NCBI RefSeq assembly: GCF_018986915.1
Contig: NZ_CP076723.1
Coordinates: 3,638,501 to 3,702,500, forward strand
Direction of reading: 5' to 3'
Source: Geomonas oryzisoli
GTDB lineage: Bacteria; Desulfobacterota; Desulfuromonadia; Geobacterales; Geobacteraceae
DNA: 64,000 nucleotides
Shown here: piece by piece, positions 16,884-26,180 of the stretch
How the letters are laid out: each line of letters opens with the position of its first letter
How positions within the stretch are numbered: position 1 is the first letter of the stretch
Notes under the pieces: model-generated
Told to the model about the DNA's origin: nothing
The model's database searches: none
The model's input: only the letters and a program-made list of their open reading frames with translations
Position numbers and translations under genes: made by a program

Positions 16884-18626
16884 TTACGCCCTGAACTGCA
16901 TGCCGTGCAGGCGGCTGTAGATCCCTTCGGCCTGGAGCAGGTCTTCGTGGCTCCCCATCTCGGCCACCGCCCCCTTCTCGAGCACCACGATGCGGTCGGC
17001 ATGGGTGATGGTGGAGAGCCGGTGCGCAATGACGAAGGTGGTCCGGTTCTGCATCAGGTTGTTGAGGGCCTGCTGCACCATCTGCTCGCTCTCGGTGTCC
17101 AGCGCGCTGGTGGCCTCGTCCAGGATCAGGATGGGCGCGTCCTTGAGTATCGCGCGGGCGATGCAGAGCCTCTGGCGCTGGCCGCCGGAGAGGCGCACGC
17201 CGCGATCCCCGATGTTGGTCAGGTACCCCTCGGGCAGTTCCTGGATGAAGTCGTGGGCGAAGGCGGCCCGGGCCGCGGCCTCGACCTCGGCGTCGGTCGC
17301 GGTCATCCTGCCGTAGCGGATGTTGTTGGCGATGGTGTCGTTGAACAGGATGGTTTCCTGGTCGACCAGCGCGATCTGCTCCAGCAGGCTCTTCATGGTG
17401 CGCTCGCGGATGTCCACGCCGTCCATGAGGACCTGGCCGCCGGTCGGATCGTAGAAGCGGGTGATCAACGAGACCAGCGTGGTCTTGCCGCCACCGGAGG
17501 GACCGACGAGGGCGATCACCTCGCCCCGCTTGGCGGTGAGGTTCACCCCCTGCAGCACGTAGTCGTCCTCGTACTTGAAGCGGACGTCGCGGAACTCGAC
17601 CTCGCCGCGCGCCTTGCCGAGGTCGCGGGCGTTCGGCGCGTCCACGATCTCCGGCTTCTCGTCCATGACCTCGAAGACCCGCTCGGCGGCGCCCATGGAG
17701 CGCTGCAGGTTGTTGAACGCGGTCAGGAGCCTTTTGATCGGGTTGAACACCAGCACCATGGCGGTGATGAAGGAGAAGAACTCCGAGGCGCTCTTGGTGC
17801 CGTGCATGACGTTGCTGCCGCCGACCCAGATCACCGCGGCGATGCCGAAGGAGGTGATGAACTCCATGATCGGGGTGGAAAGCCCCTCGTACTTGATGTT
17901 CTTCCGGGTGAAGTGGTAGAAGTCGCGGTTGCGCGCCCGGAAGCGCTCGATCTCACGATCCTCCAGGCCGAACGCCTTGACCACCTTGATGCCGGAATAG
18001 GTCTCCTGCAGGATGCTGGCGAGATCCCCCATCTTCTCCTGTCCCTGGCGCGCCACGCGCTTGATCCTCTTGCCGATCTTCCTGGCCGGCACCACGGTGA
18101 GCGGGATGACCACGAACGAGATCAGCGCGAGCTGCCAGTCACGGTAGAAGATGACGCCCAGAAGCGCCACGGCGGAGAGGCCGTCGCGGAACAGGCCGGT
18201 GATCACCTGCCCCACCCCTTCCTGCATCATGCTGACGTCGGAGAGGACGCGCGACATCAGCGTGCCGGTCTCGTGGCGGTGGAAGTAGCCGATGCTGAGG
18301 CTCATGTTCTTCGCGTAGAGGTCGTTGCGGACGTCCTGGACGGCGAGCTGACCGGCACTGCGGATGAAGTAGTCGTTGGTATAGCGGCACAGGCCGCGCA
18401 GGGCGTAGAGGAAGACGATCCCCAGCGGGAGCAAAACGAAGATGGCCGTCTCCTTGCCGGAGAAGATCCTTCTCAGGACCGGCTCCACCAGGTAGGCCAT
18501 GGCGCCGTCCATGCCGCCCACGCCGACCGAGCCGAGCGCGGCGAGCGCGATGCGCCAGCCATAGGGACGACTGTAGCCTAACAGTCGTTGAAATACGTTG
18601 GTTTTTACGGGTGCTGCACTGCTCAT
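16884..18626 (-). CDS. msbA: Lipid A export ABC transporter, permease/ATPase
   Basis: The 580-residue half-transporter has a six-helix ABC exporter domain (about 1-310) and a nucleotide-binding domain. The NBD carries Walker A GPSGGGKTTLVS, signature LSGGQRQRLCIARAI and Walker B LILDEATSALD with a downstream HRLSTI switch histidine. MsbA flips lipid A-core across the inner membrane as a homodimer. Its ATG overlaps the lpxB stop by 4 bases, which fits its job of exporting the pathway product. Confidence 0.94.
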   Translation of the reverse strand: MSSAAPVKTNVFQRLLGYSRPYGWRIALAALGSVGVGGMDGAMAYLVEPVLRRIFSGKETAIFVLLPLGIVFLYALRGLCRYTNDYFIRSAGQLAVQDVRNDLYAKNMSLSIGYFHRHETGTLMSRVLSDVSMMQEGVGQVITGLFRDGLSAVALLGVIFYRDWQLALISFVVIPLTVVPARKIGKRIKRVARQGQEKMGDLASILQETYSGIKVVKAFGLEDREIERFRARNRDFYHFTRKNIKYEGLSTPIMEFITSFGIAAVIWVGGSNVMHGTKSASEFFSFITAMVLVFNPIKRLLTAFNNLQRSMGAAERVFEVMDEKPEIVDAPNARDLGKARGEVEFRDVRFKYEDDYVLQGVNLTAKRGEVIALVGPSGGGKTTLVSLITRFYDPTGGQVLMDGVDIRERTMKSLLEQIALVDQETILFNDTIANNIRYGRMTATDAEVEAAARAAFAHDFIQELPEGYLTNIGDRGVRLSGGQRQRLCIARAILKDAPILILDEATSALDTESEQMVQQALNNLMQNRTTFVIAHRLSTITHADRIVVLEKGAVAEMGSHEDLLQAEGIYSRLHGMQFRA

Positions 18627-19765
18627 TTCATCATCTCCAAGGCGAGTCGGGCCACCCGGCCCAGGGCCCCGCCGTTACCAAGCTTTACTCTCATCGCCGC
18701 GAAATCCTCGCGCATCTGAGCGGCGTATCCCGGCCGGTTCAGCAGTGCGTCGATCTCGTCGGCGATCGGCGCCGGCTCCGCCTCGTGCTGGAGCAGTTCC
18801 TGGACCATGCGCTTTTCCGCGACGATGTTGCTGATGCCGATGTGCGGCACGTTGATGACCCGCTTCCCGATCTCGTAGGTCAGCGTGGACATCTTATAGA
18901 TGATCACATGGGGAACCCCCACCAGGGCGAGTTCCATCACCACGGTCCCCGAGGCGGCGATGACCGCGTCGCAGCCGCTCATCACGTCGTGGTTGCGCCC
19001 GGCGACCACCTTCACCTCGAGCCGCGAGCCGGAGAGGTAGGGGGCCAGGTCCTCGTCCTTGAGGGACGTGGCGCGCGGCAGCACGAACTGCAGGTCCGGC
19101 ATGCGCTCCTTCAGAATCCGCGCCGATTCCAGGATGATGGGGAGGAGTTTCTGGAGCTCCGAGCGGCGGCTTCCCGGGAAGAGTCCGACGCAGCGGCGCT
19201 GCGGGTCGAGCCCCAGCGAGGCGAGCGCTTCGTCCCGCTTCATGGTCGGCTTGACCAGGTCCAGGAGGGGGTGCCCGACGAAGGTGACCGGGACGCCGGC
19301 CTTCTGGTAGAAGGGGACCTCGAACGGGAAGAGCACCGCCATCATGTCCACCACCCGGCCGATGCCGTGCACGCGGTGGCTCCTCCAGGCCCAGACCTGC
19401 GGCGAGATGAAGTAGAGCACCTTGATGCCCGCCTTCTTGGCCACCTTGGCGAGCCGCAGGTTGAAGTCCGGGTAGTCGATCAGGATCAACAGGTCGGGGG
19501 GATCGGTGAGGAGTTTTTTCTTCAGGGTGGTGAAGCCGCTCACGATGGTCGGCAGATGCGCCACCACCTCGACCAGCCCCATCACGGCCATCACGTTGGC
19601 GTCGACCAGGGTCTCGACACCGGCCTCGCGCATGCAGTTGCCCCCCATGCCGAAGAAGCGGGTCTCGGGGGACAGCGCGCGGATGGCGCTCGCGATCTGC
19701 GCGCCGTACATCTCGCCGGAAGCCTCACCGGCGACGATCATCACTGATTGTTTCTTCTCTTGCAA
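18623..19765 (-). CDS. lpxB: Lipid-A-disaccharide synthase
   Basis: The GT19 enzyme of about 380 residues has the N-terminal VMIVAGEASGEMYGA motif and MGLVEVVAHLPTI. LILIDYPDFNLRLAKVAKK, ISPQVWAWRSHRV and FPFEVPFYQKAGVPVTFVGHPLLD follow. It joins UDP-diacylglucosamine and lipid X. The start is uncertain: TTG 19,765 has AAGAGG upstream, while GTG 19,744 or ATG 19,741 would start right at the conserved strand. It is separated from lpxA by a hairpin of hexamer repeats rather than by further lipid A genes. Confidence 0.93.
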   Translation of the reverse strand: MQEKKQSVMIVAGEASGEMYGAQIASAIRALSPETRFFGMGGNCMREAGVETLVDANVMAVMGLVEVVAHLPTIVSGFTTLKKKLLTDPPDLLILIDYPDFNLRLAKVAKKAGIKVLYFISPQVWAWRSHRVHGIGRVVDMMAVLFPFEVPFYQKAGVPVTFVGHPLLDLVKPTMKRDEALASLGLDPQRRCVGLFPGSRRSELQKLLPIILESARILKERMPDLQFVLPRATSLKDEDLAPYLSGSRLEVKVVAGRNHDVMSGCDAVIAASGTVVMELALVGVPHVIIYKMSTLTYEIGKRVINVPHIGISNIVAEKRMVQELLQHEAEPAPIADEIDALLNRPGYAAQMREDFAAMRVKLGNGGALGRVARLALEMMK

Positions 19766-19782
19766 AAGAACCTCTTAAAGAC

Positions 19783-19847
19783 AGGTTGAGGTTGAGGTTA
19801 AGGTTGAGAAAAAGCATCTTCCTTGACCTCAACCTTAACCTTAACCT
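19783..19847. repeat. Facing hexamer arrays (large hairpin)
   Basis: Bases 19,783-19,808 are tandem AGGTTG-type hexamers (AGGTTGAGGTTGAGGTTAAG and one further unit). Bases 19,823-19,847 are the complementary CTCAACCTTAACC-type array, separated by a 14-base AT-rich loop. The stem is about 25 bases with G-T tolerant mismatches. It occupies the whole space between lpxA and lpxB. It is structurally analogous to the heptamer arrays at 2,831 and 22,302 but has a different unit. Confidence 0.75.
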
Positions 19848-19852
19848 GCCTT

Positions 19853-20629
19853 TTACCGTGCGACCCCGCGCTTGGAGCTCTCGATGAACTCGATGAAGTG
19901 GTCCACCTCGGGGCATTTCGGCACGTCGCTCTTCATCTTCTCGACAGCCTCGGTAAGCTTCAGCCCGGACATCGCAAGCAGCTTGTAGGCCTTCTTCAGG
20001 CTGGAGATGGTCTCGTCGGAGAACCCGCGACGCTTCAGCCCGATCAGGTTCAGGCCGCGCAGCCGGCTTTCGGAACGGTCGCCGGTGATGATGGTGTAAG
20101 GGGGGACGTCCATCGGAACGGAGGTCATGCCGCCCACCATCACGTGCGCGCCGATGCGCATGAACTGGAGCACTGCGCAGAGCCCGCCCAGGATGGCGTA
20201 GTCCTCGACGGTCACGTGGCCGGCGAGGGTCGCGGAATTGGCCATGATCACGTTGTTGCCGATGTGACAATCGTGCGCCACGTGCGAGTACGCCATGAAG
20301 AGGTTGCCGTCCCCGACGGTGGTCTCGCCGTCGCCGGTGACGGTGCCCAGGTGCAGGCTCGCGAACTCGCGGATGGTGTTGCCGTTGCCGATCTTAAGCC
20401 AGGTCTTCTCGCCGCGGTACTTGAGGTCCTGCGGAATTGCTCCGACGGACGCCATGTGGAAGATGGTGTTCGCCTCGCCTATCTCGGTCCAGCCGTCGAT
20501 GACCGCGTGCGGACCGATCTTGGTCCCCTTGCCGATGCTGACGTTTTCGCCGATCACGGCGTACGGGCCGATTTCGACACCCTCGGCGATCTTGGCGCCC
20601 GGGTGGATTATTGCGGTGCTGTGGATCAT
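19853..20629 (-). CDS. lpxA: UDP-N-acetylglucosamine acyltransferase
   Basis: The 258-residue protein is a left-handed parallel beta-helix of hexapeptide repeats (IHSTAIIHPGAKIAEGVEIG onward). It has the catalytic-histidine region MAYSHVAHDCHIGNNVIMAN near residue 122 and the C-terminal helical cap. It transfers a 3-hydroxyacyl chain from ACP to UDP-GlcNAc, the first committed lipid A step. It follows fabZ by 15 bases. Confidence 0.96.
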   Translation of the reverse strand: MIHSTAIIHPGAKIAEGVEIGPYAVIGENVSIGKGTKIGPHAVIDGWTEIGEANTIFHMASVGAIPQDLKYRGEKTWLKIGNGNTIREFASLHLGTVTGDGETTVGDGNLFMAYSHVAHDCHIGNNVIMANSATLAGHVTVEDYAILGGLCAVLQFMRIGAHVMVGGMTSVPMDVPPYTIITGDRSESRLRGLNLIGLKRRGFSDETISSLKKAYKLLAMSGLKLTEAVEKMKSDVPKCPEVDHFIEFIESSKRGVAR

Positions 20630-20644
20630 AAAATTCTCCGTGTA

Positions 20645-21079
20645 CTACTTGTCGCCCAGCGTTGCCTTCAGTTCCGCCTCGGTCATCAGGGTTTCGCCGA
20701 CGTAGGCCTTGGCGCCGCAGCTCCAGATGCCGCGCTTGCTGAACAGGGTCTCCACCTCTATCCTCAGGGTGTCGCCCGGCTTCACCGGCTTTCTAAAACG
20801 TGCGTTGTCGATGGCCATGAAGTAGCTCACCTTCTCCTTGGCTTCCGCGCCCATGGCGGTGTAGGCCAGGATGGCGGCGGACTGCGCCATGGCTTCGATG
20901 ATGAGGACGCCCGGCATGACCGGGAAGCCCGGGAAGTGCCCCTGGAAGAAGGGCTCGTTCATGGTGACGTTCTTGATTGCGACCACGCGCTTGCCCGGCT
21001 CGAGTTCGAGGACCTTGTCGATCAGGAGGAACGGGTAACGGTGGGGCAGGATTTCCATAATCTGGACTATGTCGAGCAT
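20645..21079 (-). CDS. fabZ: 3-hydroxyacyl-[ACP] dehydratase
   Basis: This hot-dog-fold dehydratase of 144 residues starts MLDIVQIMEILPHRYPFLL. It has the catalytic histidine in LPHRYPFLLID and the glutamate in GVLIIEAMAQSAAI. It dehydrates 3-hydroxyacyl-ACP, competing with LpxA/LpxD for the same substrate, which explains its usual place among lpx genes. The ATG at 21,079 is chosen because AAGGAGAG lies upstream. An in-frame extension of 20 codons to 21,139 has no conserved sequence. Confidence 0.95.
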   Translation of the reverse strand: MLDIVQIMEILPHRYPFLLIDKVLELEPGKRVVAIKNVTMNEPFFQGHFPGFPVMPGVLIIEAMAQSAAILAYTAMGAEAKEKVSYFMAIDNARFRKPVKPGDTLRIEVETLFSKRGIWSCGAKAYVGETLMTEAELKATLGDK

Positions 21080-21149
21080 GCTGATTTCTCTCCTTGCATC
21101 GGCGCGAAGCCCGTCGGGCTTGAGCCGAAGTAATTGCATTCTAGTGCTC

Positions 21150-21225
21150 CTCCCCCTGGAGGGGGGAGATTGGGTGGGGGGACGCGCAAAGCCCCCTCCC
21201 TAGCCCTCCCCCTCCGGGGGAGGGG
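21150..21225. repeat. C/G-rich intergenic palindrome
   Basis: CTCCTCCCCCTGGAGGGGGG and GCCCTCCCCCTCCGGGGGAGGGG blocks form two stems between lpxD and fabZ. They belong to the same family as the elements near 4,361, 11,868 and 15,527. Confidence 0.65.
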
Positions 21226-21244
21226 ACAAATATCGTGTTTAGTG

Positions 21245-22285
21245 TTACGCGCCTTTTTGCGCCAGCTTTTCCTCCAGCTCGGCGACCCGTTTCTCCAGGG
21301 CGGAGAGGGTCTTCCTGAACTCGGGGAGCTTGGGGACCAGGGTGGAGCTCTTCAACCACTCGCGGTGCGGCATGACCGGGGTTCCGGAAAGGACCTGGTT
21401 CGGCTCGACGTTACCCGGGACGCCCGACTGGGCGCCGATCATCACGTTGTCGCCGATCTTGAGATGCCCCGCGACGCCGACCTGGCCGCCCAGGATGACG
21501 TGCTTGCCGAGCTGGGTGCTGCCCGATATGCCCACCTGGGACACGATCATGCAGTCCTCGCCGATGACGCAGTTGTGAGCGATCTGGACCAGGTTGTCGA
21601 TCTTGGTGCCGCGCTTGATGCGGGTCACTTCCAGCGCCGCGCGGTCGATAACCGCGTTGGAGCCGATCTCGACATCATCCTCGATCACCACGATGCCTAT
21701 CTGCGGGATCTTGTACCAGGAGCTGCCGTCGGGGGCGTAGCCGAAGCCGTCCGAGCCGACCACGGTGCCGTCGTGGATGGTGACCCGGTTGCCGATACGG
21801 CAGCGCTCGCGGATGCTGACGTTGGCGTAGAGGGTCACGTCGTCGCCCACGCTGGAGCCGGGGTAGAGGACCACGCCCGGATAGAGGGTGACGCGGTCGC
21901 CCACGGTCACGCCGGGGCCGACGCTGGCGCCGGGATAGATGGTGACGTCCGCCCCGATCTTGGCGCCGGGAGCCACGAAGGCGCCGGGAAGCACCCCCAG
22001 CCGCGGCGGCGGGGCCGTGTAGAACAGGGTCAGGAGTTTCGCGAAGGCCAGGTAGGGGTTGGTGTGGAAGATGGCGTTCTTGCCGTGGGTGTTGCCCCCC
22101 ATCCCCATCAGCACGGCCGAAGCGTTGGTGGTGGCAACCTTGCCGGCGTACTTGGGGTTGGCAAGGAAGGTGAGCTGCCCTTCCCCTGCGTCATCCAGGG
22201 TGGCCAGCCCGTCGATCAGTATCTCGCCGTCCCCGGCGACGGTGCCGCCAAGGTGTTCTGCTATCTCACGAAGGGTCTTTTTCAT
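21245..22285 (-). CDS. lpxD: UDP-3-O-(3-hydroxyacyl)glucosamine N-acyltransferase
   Basis: The 346-residue protein has the N-terminal uridine-binding domain ([26 protein letters not shown] region). A long hexapeptide-repeat beta-helix holds the catalytic-histidine block [13 protein letters not shown] near residue 240. A C-terminal coiled segment ends [12 protein letters not shown]. It adds the second acyl chain to the glucosamine precursor. It is downstream of ompH, separated by the 197-base heptamer element. Confidence 0.95.
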   Translation of the reverse strand: MKKTLREIAEHLGGTVAGDGEILIDGLATLDDAGEGQLTFLANPKYAGKVATTNASAVLMGMGGNTHGKNAIFHTNPYLAFAKLLTLFYTAPPPRLGVLPGAFVAPGAKIGADVTIYPGASVGPGVTVGDRVTLYPGVVLYPGSSVGDDVTLYANVSIRERCRIGNRVTIHDGTVVGSDGFGYAPDGSSWYKIPQIGIVVIEDDVEIGSNAVIDRAALEVTRIKRGTKIDNLVQIAHNCVIGEDCMIVSQVGISGSTQLGKHVILGGQVGVAGHLKIGDNVMIGAQSGVPGNVEPNQVLSGTPVMPHREWLKSSTLVPKLPEFRKTLSALEKRVAELEEKLAQKGA

Positions 22286-22301
22286 GCAAACCTCAAAAAA
22301 C

Positions 22302-22498
22302 GTTCAACGTTCAATGTTCAACGTTCGAAAAAGTGGGTGCCGTCAGACAACGTCCAGCGTGACTTGTCGCCTCTCAAAACGACAATTCCCCCGAGCTCGT
22401 AAGGGCAGGAAGACTGCGCCGCGTCACTGTGCGGTTGCAGCCCCTGCCCCCCTTCGGCAAGGGGGGAGGGTCTTAACGTCGAACGTTGAACGTTGAAC
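22302..22498. repeat. Gene-less heptamer inverted-array element
   Basis: The left array (22,302-22,328) is GTTCAAC, GTTCAAT, GTTCAAC and a degenerate unit. The right array (22,478-22,498) is GTCGAAC followed by two GTTGAAC. The right terminus is identical over about 25 bases to that of the cassette at 2,831-3,352. The roughly 150-base interior has no credible gene and contains a CCCCCCTTCGGCAAGGGGGG stem. It sits in the superoperon between lpxD and ompH. Confidence 0.75.
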
Positions 22499-22501
22499 GG
22501 C

Positions 22502-23017
22502 TTATTTCTTCCTGCTCTCGTTGAAGGCCTTCAGCACCGCGTCGGTGACGTCGGCGGCAGGGTCCACATAGACCATGGTCTCCCTGCTGAAGATGACGGT
22601 GTAGCCGCTCTTGCGACCGAAGTCCTGGACCACCTTGCCGATCTCGTCGAGAATCTTGTTGGTGTACTCGGTGTTCTTCAGCTGCAGGTCGTCCTGGGCA
22701 TCCTTCAGGAAACGCTGGTACTCCTTCATCCCCTTCTGGTAATCACGGTCCTTGGCGCTGCGTGCGGACTCGTTCAAGAGCGCGGTACCCTGGCTCTCCA
22801 GCTCCCCCTTCAGCTTCAGAAGCTCTGCTTCCTTGGCCGCCTTCTCAGCTTCATACTTGGAAGCCTTCTGCATCAGCTGGTCCTTCGCCTCTTTACCGGC
22901 ATCGGACTGCGAGAGCACTTTCTGGATGTCCACGGAACCGACCTTGGACCCGTCGGCAGCCAGTACCGACAGCGGAAGTGCCAGAATCAGCGAAATTGCG
23001 ACGATGAAATGTTTCAT
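22502..23017 (-). CDS. ompH: Periplasmic OmpH/Skp-family chaperone
   Basis: The 171-residue protein has a cleavable signal peptide (FIVAISLILALPLSVLA) and the family opening GSKVGSVDIQKVLSQSDAGKEA. A long charged coiled coil (about residues 45-120) is followed by a C-terminal beta segment. Skp trimers hold unfolded outer-membrane proteins in the periplasm and hand them to BamA, whose gene is 25 bases upstream. The start has AAGGAG. Confidence 0.92.
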   Translation of the reverse strand: MKHFIVAISLILALPLSVLAADGSKVGSVDIQKVLSQSDAGKEAKDQLMQKASKYEAEKAAKEAELLKLKGELESQGTALLNESARSAKDRDYQKGMKEYQRFLKDAQDDLQLKNTEYTNKILDEIGKVVQDFGRKSGYTVIFSRETMVYVDPAADVTDAVLKAFNESRKK

Positions 23018-23042
23018 GACTTGCTCCTTGCAGTACTTGGAT

Positions 23043-25463
23043 TTAGAAAATGCTGCCGATTGAGAACTCCAGTTTGCCGCCTTTGTTGTCGATCCCTTCC
23101 CTGGGATTGAGGGGCACGCCGTACTCGAGCCGCAGCGGTCCGATCGGCGAGAACCACCTGATGCCTCCGCCGTAACTGGTCAGCACGTTGCCGAACGTCT
23201 TGTTGAAGGAGTTGTCACAGTTGCCGGCATCGAAGAAGACGACCCCTTTGAGTCCCGCTTCCTTGAGCAGCGGGAAGGACCATTCCACGTTGGCCACCGC
23301 TTCGACGGCGCCGCCCAGGTAAACGCGGTTGTCCTTGGTGCCGTGGGTGCCGGTGATGTCGTCGACGTCGACCGGTGTGACCTTGAAAGGACTGACCGTC
23401 CTGGAGGAATACCCGCGCAGCGAGCTGATGCCCCCCAGGTAGAACTTTTCGTCGATGGGGATCTCTTTGCCGCCGTAGGACTGGACATACCCCACCGTGC
23501 CGCGGATGGATCCCACGCCGTAGAACAGCGGGTGGAACAGGGTGTGCTCGGTGATGTACTTGATGTAGCGGTTGCTACCCCCCACGCCGGCGAACTCGAT
23601 GGAGAGGGTGTTCAGCATCCCTGTGGAAGGATCCAGTCGGTAGTCGGTGCTGTTCCTGGAGATGCTGGCCACGATGGCGCTGGTGGTGGATTTGGTCTCA
23701 GGCGCCAGCACGGTGCCGCTGCTGATGTTCTTCAGCAGGTCGGCAGACTCGTCGAAGATGTCCTTGATCTCGTACTTGTAGAGCCAGAAGGTGCTGACCG
23801 TGTCGGAGAGCGGGTATCCCGCCTTGATGTCACCACCGGTCGCCCTGCGGGTGTAGTCGAGATACTGCCGCTCGTTGCGGTAGATGTCCGCGCCCAGGGT
23901 CCACTTGGTGTCCATGAAGTAGGGATCGGTGAGGCCGAGGTTGTAGGTCTGCGACTTGCTCCCCAGCGATGCAGCCGCGGTCATCTTGAGTCCCAGGCCC
24001 AGGAAGTTCGCCTGCTGAACCGATCCCTGCCCGATGATGCCGTCCAGCGAGCTGTAACCGGCGCCGATACTGAAAGTGCCGGTCGGCTTCTCCTTCACCT
24101 CGACGTTCAGGTCGAGCTTGTCGGCGGCGCTCCCCTTGGCGGTGGCTATGGTCGCCTCCTCGAAGAAGCCGGTGTTCATCAGGTTCTGCTTGCTCTTCTT
24201 CAAAGCGGTGGAGCTGTACTGATCACCCTCGTCGAGCCGGAGTTCGCGGCGCACGACCTTGTCGCGGGTCTTCACGTTGCCGGTGATGTTGATCCGGTCG
24301 ATGCTGACCTTCTGCCCCTTCTCCATGTCGAAGGTAATGTCGATGGTGTGGCTCTCCGGGTTGAGCTTGGTGAGCGGAGAGGCGTTGGCGAAGGCGTATC
24401 CCTGGTCGGCGTAGAGGTCGGTCAGGGCGAAGACGTCGGCGCGCAGGTCGGCGCGGCTGAAAAGCTGACCGGACTTTTCCTTGAGCTTCTCGTTCAACAC
24501 GGTCTCGCTCTCGAGGAGCTCCCCCTTGAAGCCGAGCTTGCCGATGCGGTACTGGTCCCCTTCGGTGATGCCGATGCTCACCTTGAGCCCCGTGCGGTCA
24601 GGGAGCAGCTCCACCTTCGGCTCGCCGACCTTCACGTTGACATAGCCGTTGTTCATGTAGTGTTCGGTGAGGAGATTGACGTCGTTTTTCAGCACCTCTT
24701 CCTTATAGGTGCCTGCGCCGGTCAGCCAGGAAAGGAACCACTTTTCGCTGGTCTCCATGGTCTTTTTCAGCTTCTTGTCGGGGAAGGCGTGGTTCCCCTC
24801 GAACTCGATATGCTGGATGAGAACCTTGTCCCCTTCCTTGATCCGGAAGATGACATGGACCTCGGTATCGGAGCGGATGCTCAGGTCGCCGGAGACCTCG
24901 GCGAGGTAGTACCCCTCGTCGGCGTAGAGTTTCTTCACCTTCTTGATGCTCTTTTGCAGGTCCTTGGCGGAGAAGACGGTGTTGGGCTTGATCTCGATCG
25001 CCTCGCGCACCTTGTCGGCGGAAAGCTCCTTGGCCCCTTCGATCTTCACCTCGCGCACGATCGGCTTTTCGGTGACCACGTACTCGATGACGACACCGCC
25101 GTCCTTGGGCTCGCTCTGCGCCTTGACGTCGGTGAAGTGGCCGAGCTTGTAGATGGCCCGGATGTCGGCGTCGACCTTCTCGGCGGTGGCGACATCGCCG
25201 GCGTTGAGGCGCACGGCCTGGAGGATGGCCGCGGTTTCGATGCGGTGGTTGCCGCTGATCTTGACCGCTACGATCTTGTCGCCCGCCGCTTGCTCGCCGG
25301 CAGCCTTGTCGGCAGCGGCCTTGCCCGCAGGAGTTGTATCGGCGGCCTTCCCGGCAGCAGCTTGCTCGGCCTGGGCGGCGGAAACCGTCAGACAAAGCAT
25401 GAGCTGAGCGGCAAGCAGGGTAGATAACGATTTACGCAGCAAAGGGTCCCCCGAAAAAGCCAA
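23043..25463 (-). CDS. bamA: Outer membrane protein assembly factor BamA
   Basis: The protein of about 806 residues has a signal peptide (LAAQLMLCLTVSAAQA), five POTRA domains (about 70-420) and a C-terminal 16-strand Omp85 barrel. The barrel contains the lid-lock region SLRGYSSRTVSP (RGY/F motif) near residue 690 and ends with an aromatic strand (FSIGSIF). It folds and inserts outer-membrane beta-barrels. An Ala/Lys/Gly-rich linker of about 35 residues with repeated GKAAADKAAGEQ-like units lies between signal peptide and POTRA1 and is unusual. The start is uncertain: TTG 25,463 opens the frame, but TTG 25,442 follows GGGGGA and begins directly at the signal peptide. Confidence 0.93.
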   Translation of the reverse strand: MAFSGDPLLRKSLSTLLAAQLMLCLTVSAAQAEQAAAGKAADTTPAGKAAADKAAGEQAAGDKIVAVKISGNHRIETAAILQAVRLNAGDVATAEKVDADIRAIYKLGHFTDVKAQSEPKDGGVVIEYVVTEKPIVREVKIEGAKELSADKVREAIEIKPNTVFSAKDLQKSIKKVKKLYADEGYYLAEVSGDLSIRSDTEVHVIFRIKEGDKVLIQHIEFEGNHAFPDKKLKKTMETSEKWFLSWLTGAGTYKEEVLKNDVNLLTEHYMNNGYVNVKVGEPKVELLPDRTGLKVSIGITEGDQYRIGKLGFKGELLESETVLNEKLKEKSGQLFSRADLRADVFALTDLYADQGYAFANASPLTKLNPESHTIDITFDMEKGQKVSIDRINITGNVKTRDKVVRRELRLDEGDQYSSTALKKSKQNLMNTGFFEEATIATAKGSAADKLDLNVEVKEKPTGTFSIGAGYSSLDGIIGQGSVQQANFLGLGLKMTAAASLGSKSQTYNLGLTDPYFMDTKWTLGADIYRNERQYLDYTRRATGGDIKAGYPLSDTVSTFWLYKYEIKDIFDESADLLKNISSGTVLAPETKSTTSAIVASISRNSTDYRLDPSTGMLNTLSIEFAGVGGSNRYIKYITEHTLFHPLFYGVGSIRGTVGYVQSYGGKEIPIDEKFYLGGISSLRGYSSRTVSPFKVTPVDVDDITGTHGTKDNRVYLGGAVEAVANVEWSFPLLKEAGLKGVVFFDAGNCDNSFNKTFGNVLTSYGGGIRWFSPIGPLRLEYGVPLNPREGIDNKGGKLEFSIGSIF

Positions 25464-25499
25464 AGAAAATAATCATCGATCAATAATGACGGCGCCGCT

Positions 25500-26180
25500 T
25501 CAGGCCGCCTCTACTACCTTGCCGTCGACCATCCTGACGGTGCGCGCCATGCCGGCGGCCAGCTGCTCGTTGTGGGTCACGATGACCAGTGAGATGCCGG
25601 TCTGGCGCTGGATCTCGTACAACAGCGCATGCACCTCTTCGCTGGTCTTCATGTCGAGATTGCCGGTGGGCTCGTCGGCCAAAAGCAGCTTCGGCTCGCG
25701 CACCAGGGCGCGTGCGATAGCCACCCTCTGCTGCTCACCGCCGGAAAGCTCGCCCGGCCGGTGGGTCACCCGGTGCCCGAGCCCCACGTCCTTGAGAAGC
25801 TGCAGCGCCCTCCCCTCGCAGCGGGAGCGTTTCTCGCCGCCGATCAGAAGCGGCATCATCACGTTCTCCAGCGCCGAAAACTCCGGCAGCAGGTGGTGGA
25901 ACTGGAACACGAACCCGATGGAGCGGTTGCGGAATGCAGCCAGAGGCTGGTCCGCAAGGTTGAAGACCTTTTGCCCGTCGAAGAGGACCTCGCCGGAAGT
26001 GGGACGGTCGATGGTCCCCATGACGTGCAAAAGCGTGCTCTTGCCCGCGCCGGAGGGCCCCACCAGCGCGATGGTGTCGCCGACTCCCACGGTGAGATCG
26101 ATCCCCTTCAGGACCTCCACCTTGGCCTCGCCGGTCCCGTACGACTTGAACAGGTTCTTTACCTCGAGCAGGTTACTCAT
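25500..26180 (-). CDS. lolD: Lipoprotein-releasing ABC transporter, ATP-binding subunit
   Basis: This 226-residue MacB/LolD-type ATPase has Walker [12 protein letters not shown] near residue 42, signature [15 protein letters not shown] and Walker [13 protein letters not shown]. With the permease encoded immediately upstream (8-base overlap) it extracts lipoproteins from the inner membrane for delivery to LolA. Confidence 0.92.
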   Translation of the reverse strand: MSNLLEVKNLFKSYGTGEAKVEVLKGIDLTVGVGDTIALVGPSGAGKSTLLHVMGTIDRPTSGEVLFDGQKVFNLADQPLAAFRNRSIGFVFQFHHLLPEFSALENVMMPLLIGGEKRSRCEGRALQLLKDVGLGHRVTHRPGELSGGEQQRVAIARALVREPKLLLADEPTGNLDMKTSEEVHALLYEIQRQTGISLVIVTHNEQLAAGMARTVRMVDGKVVEAA

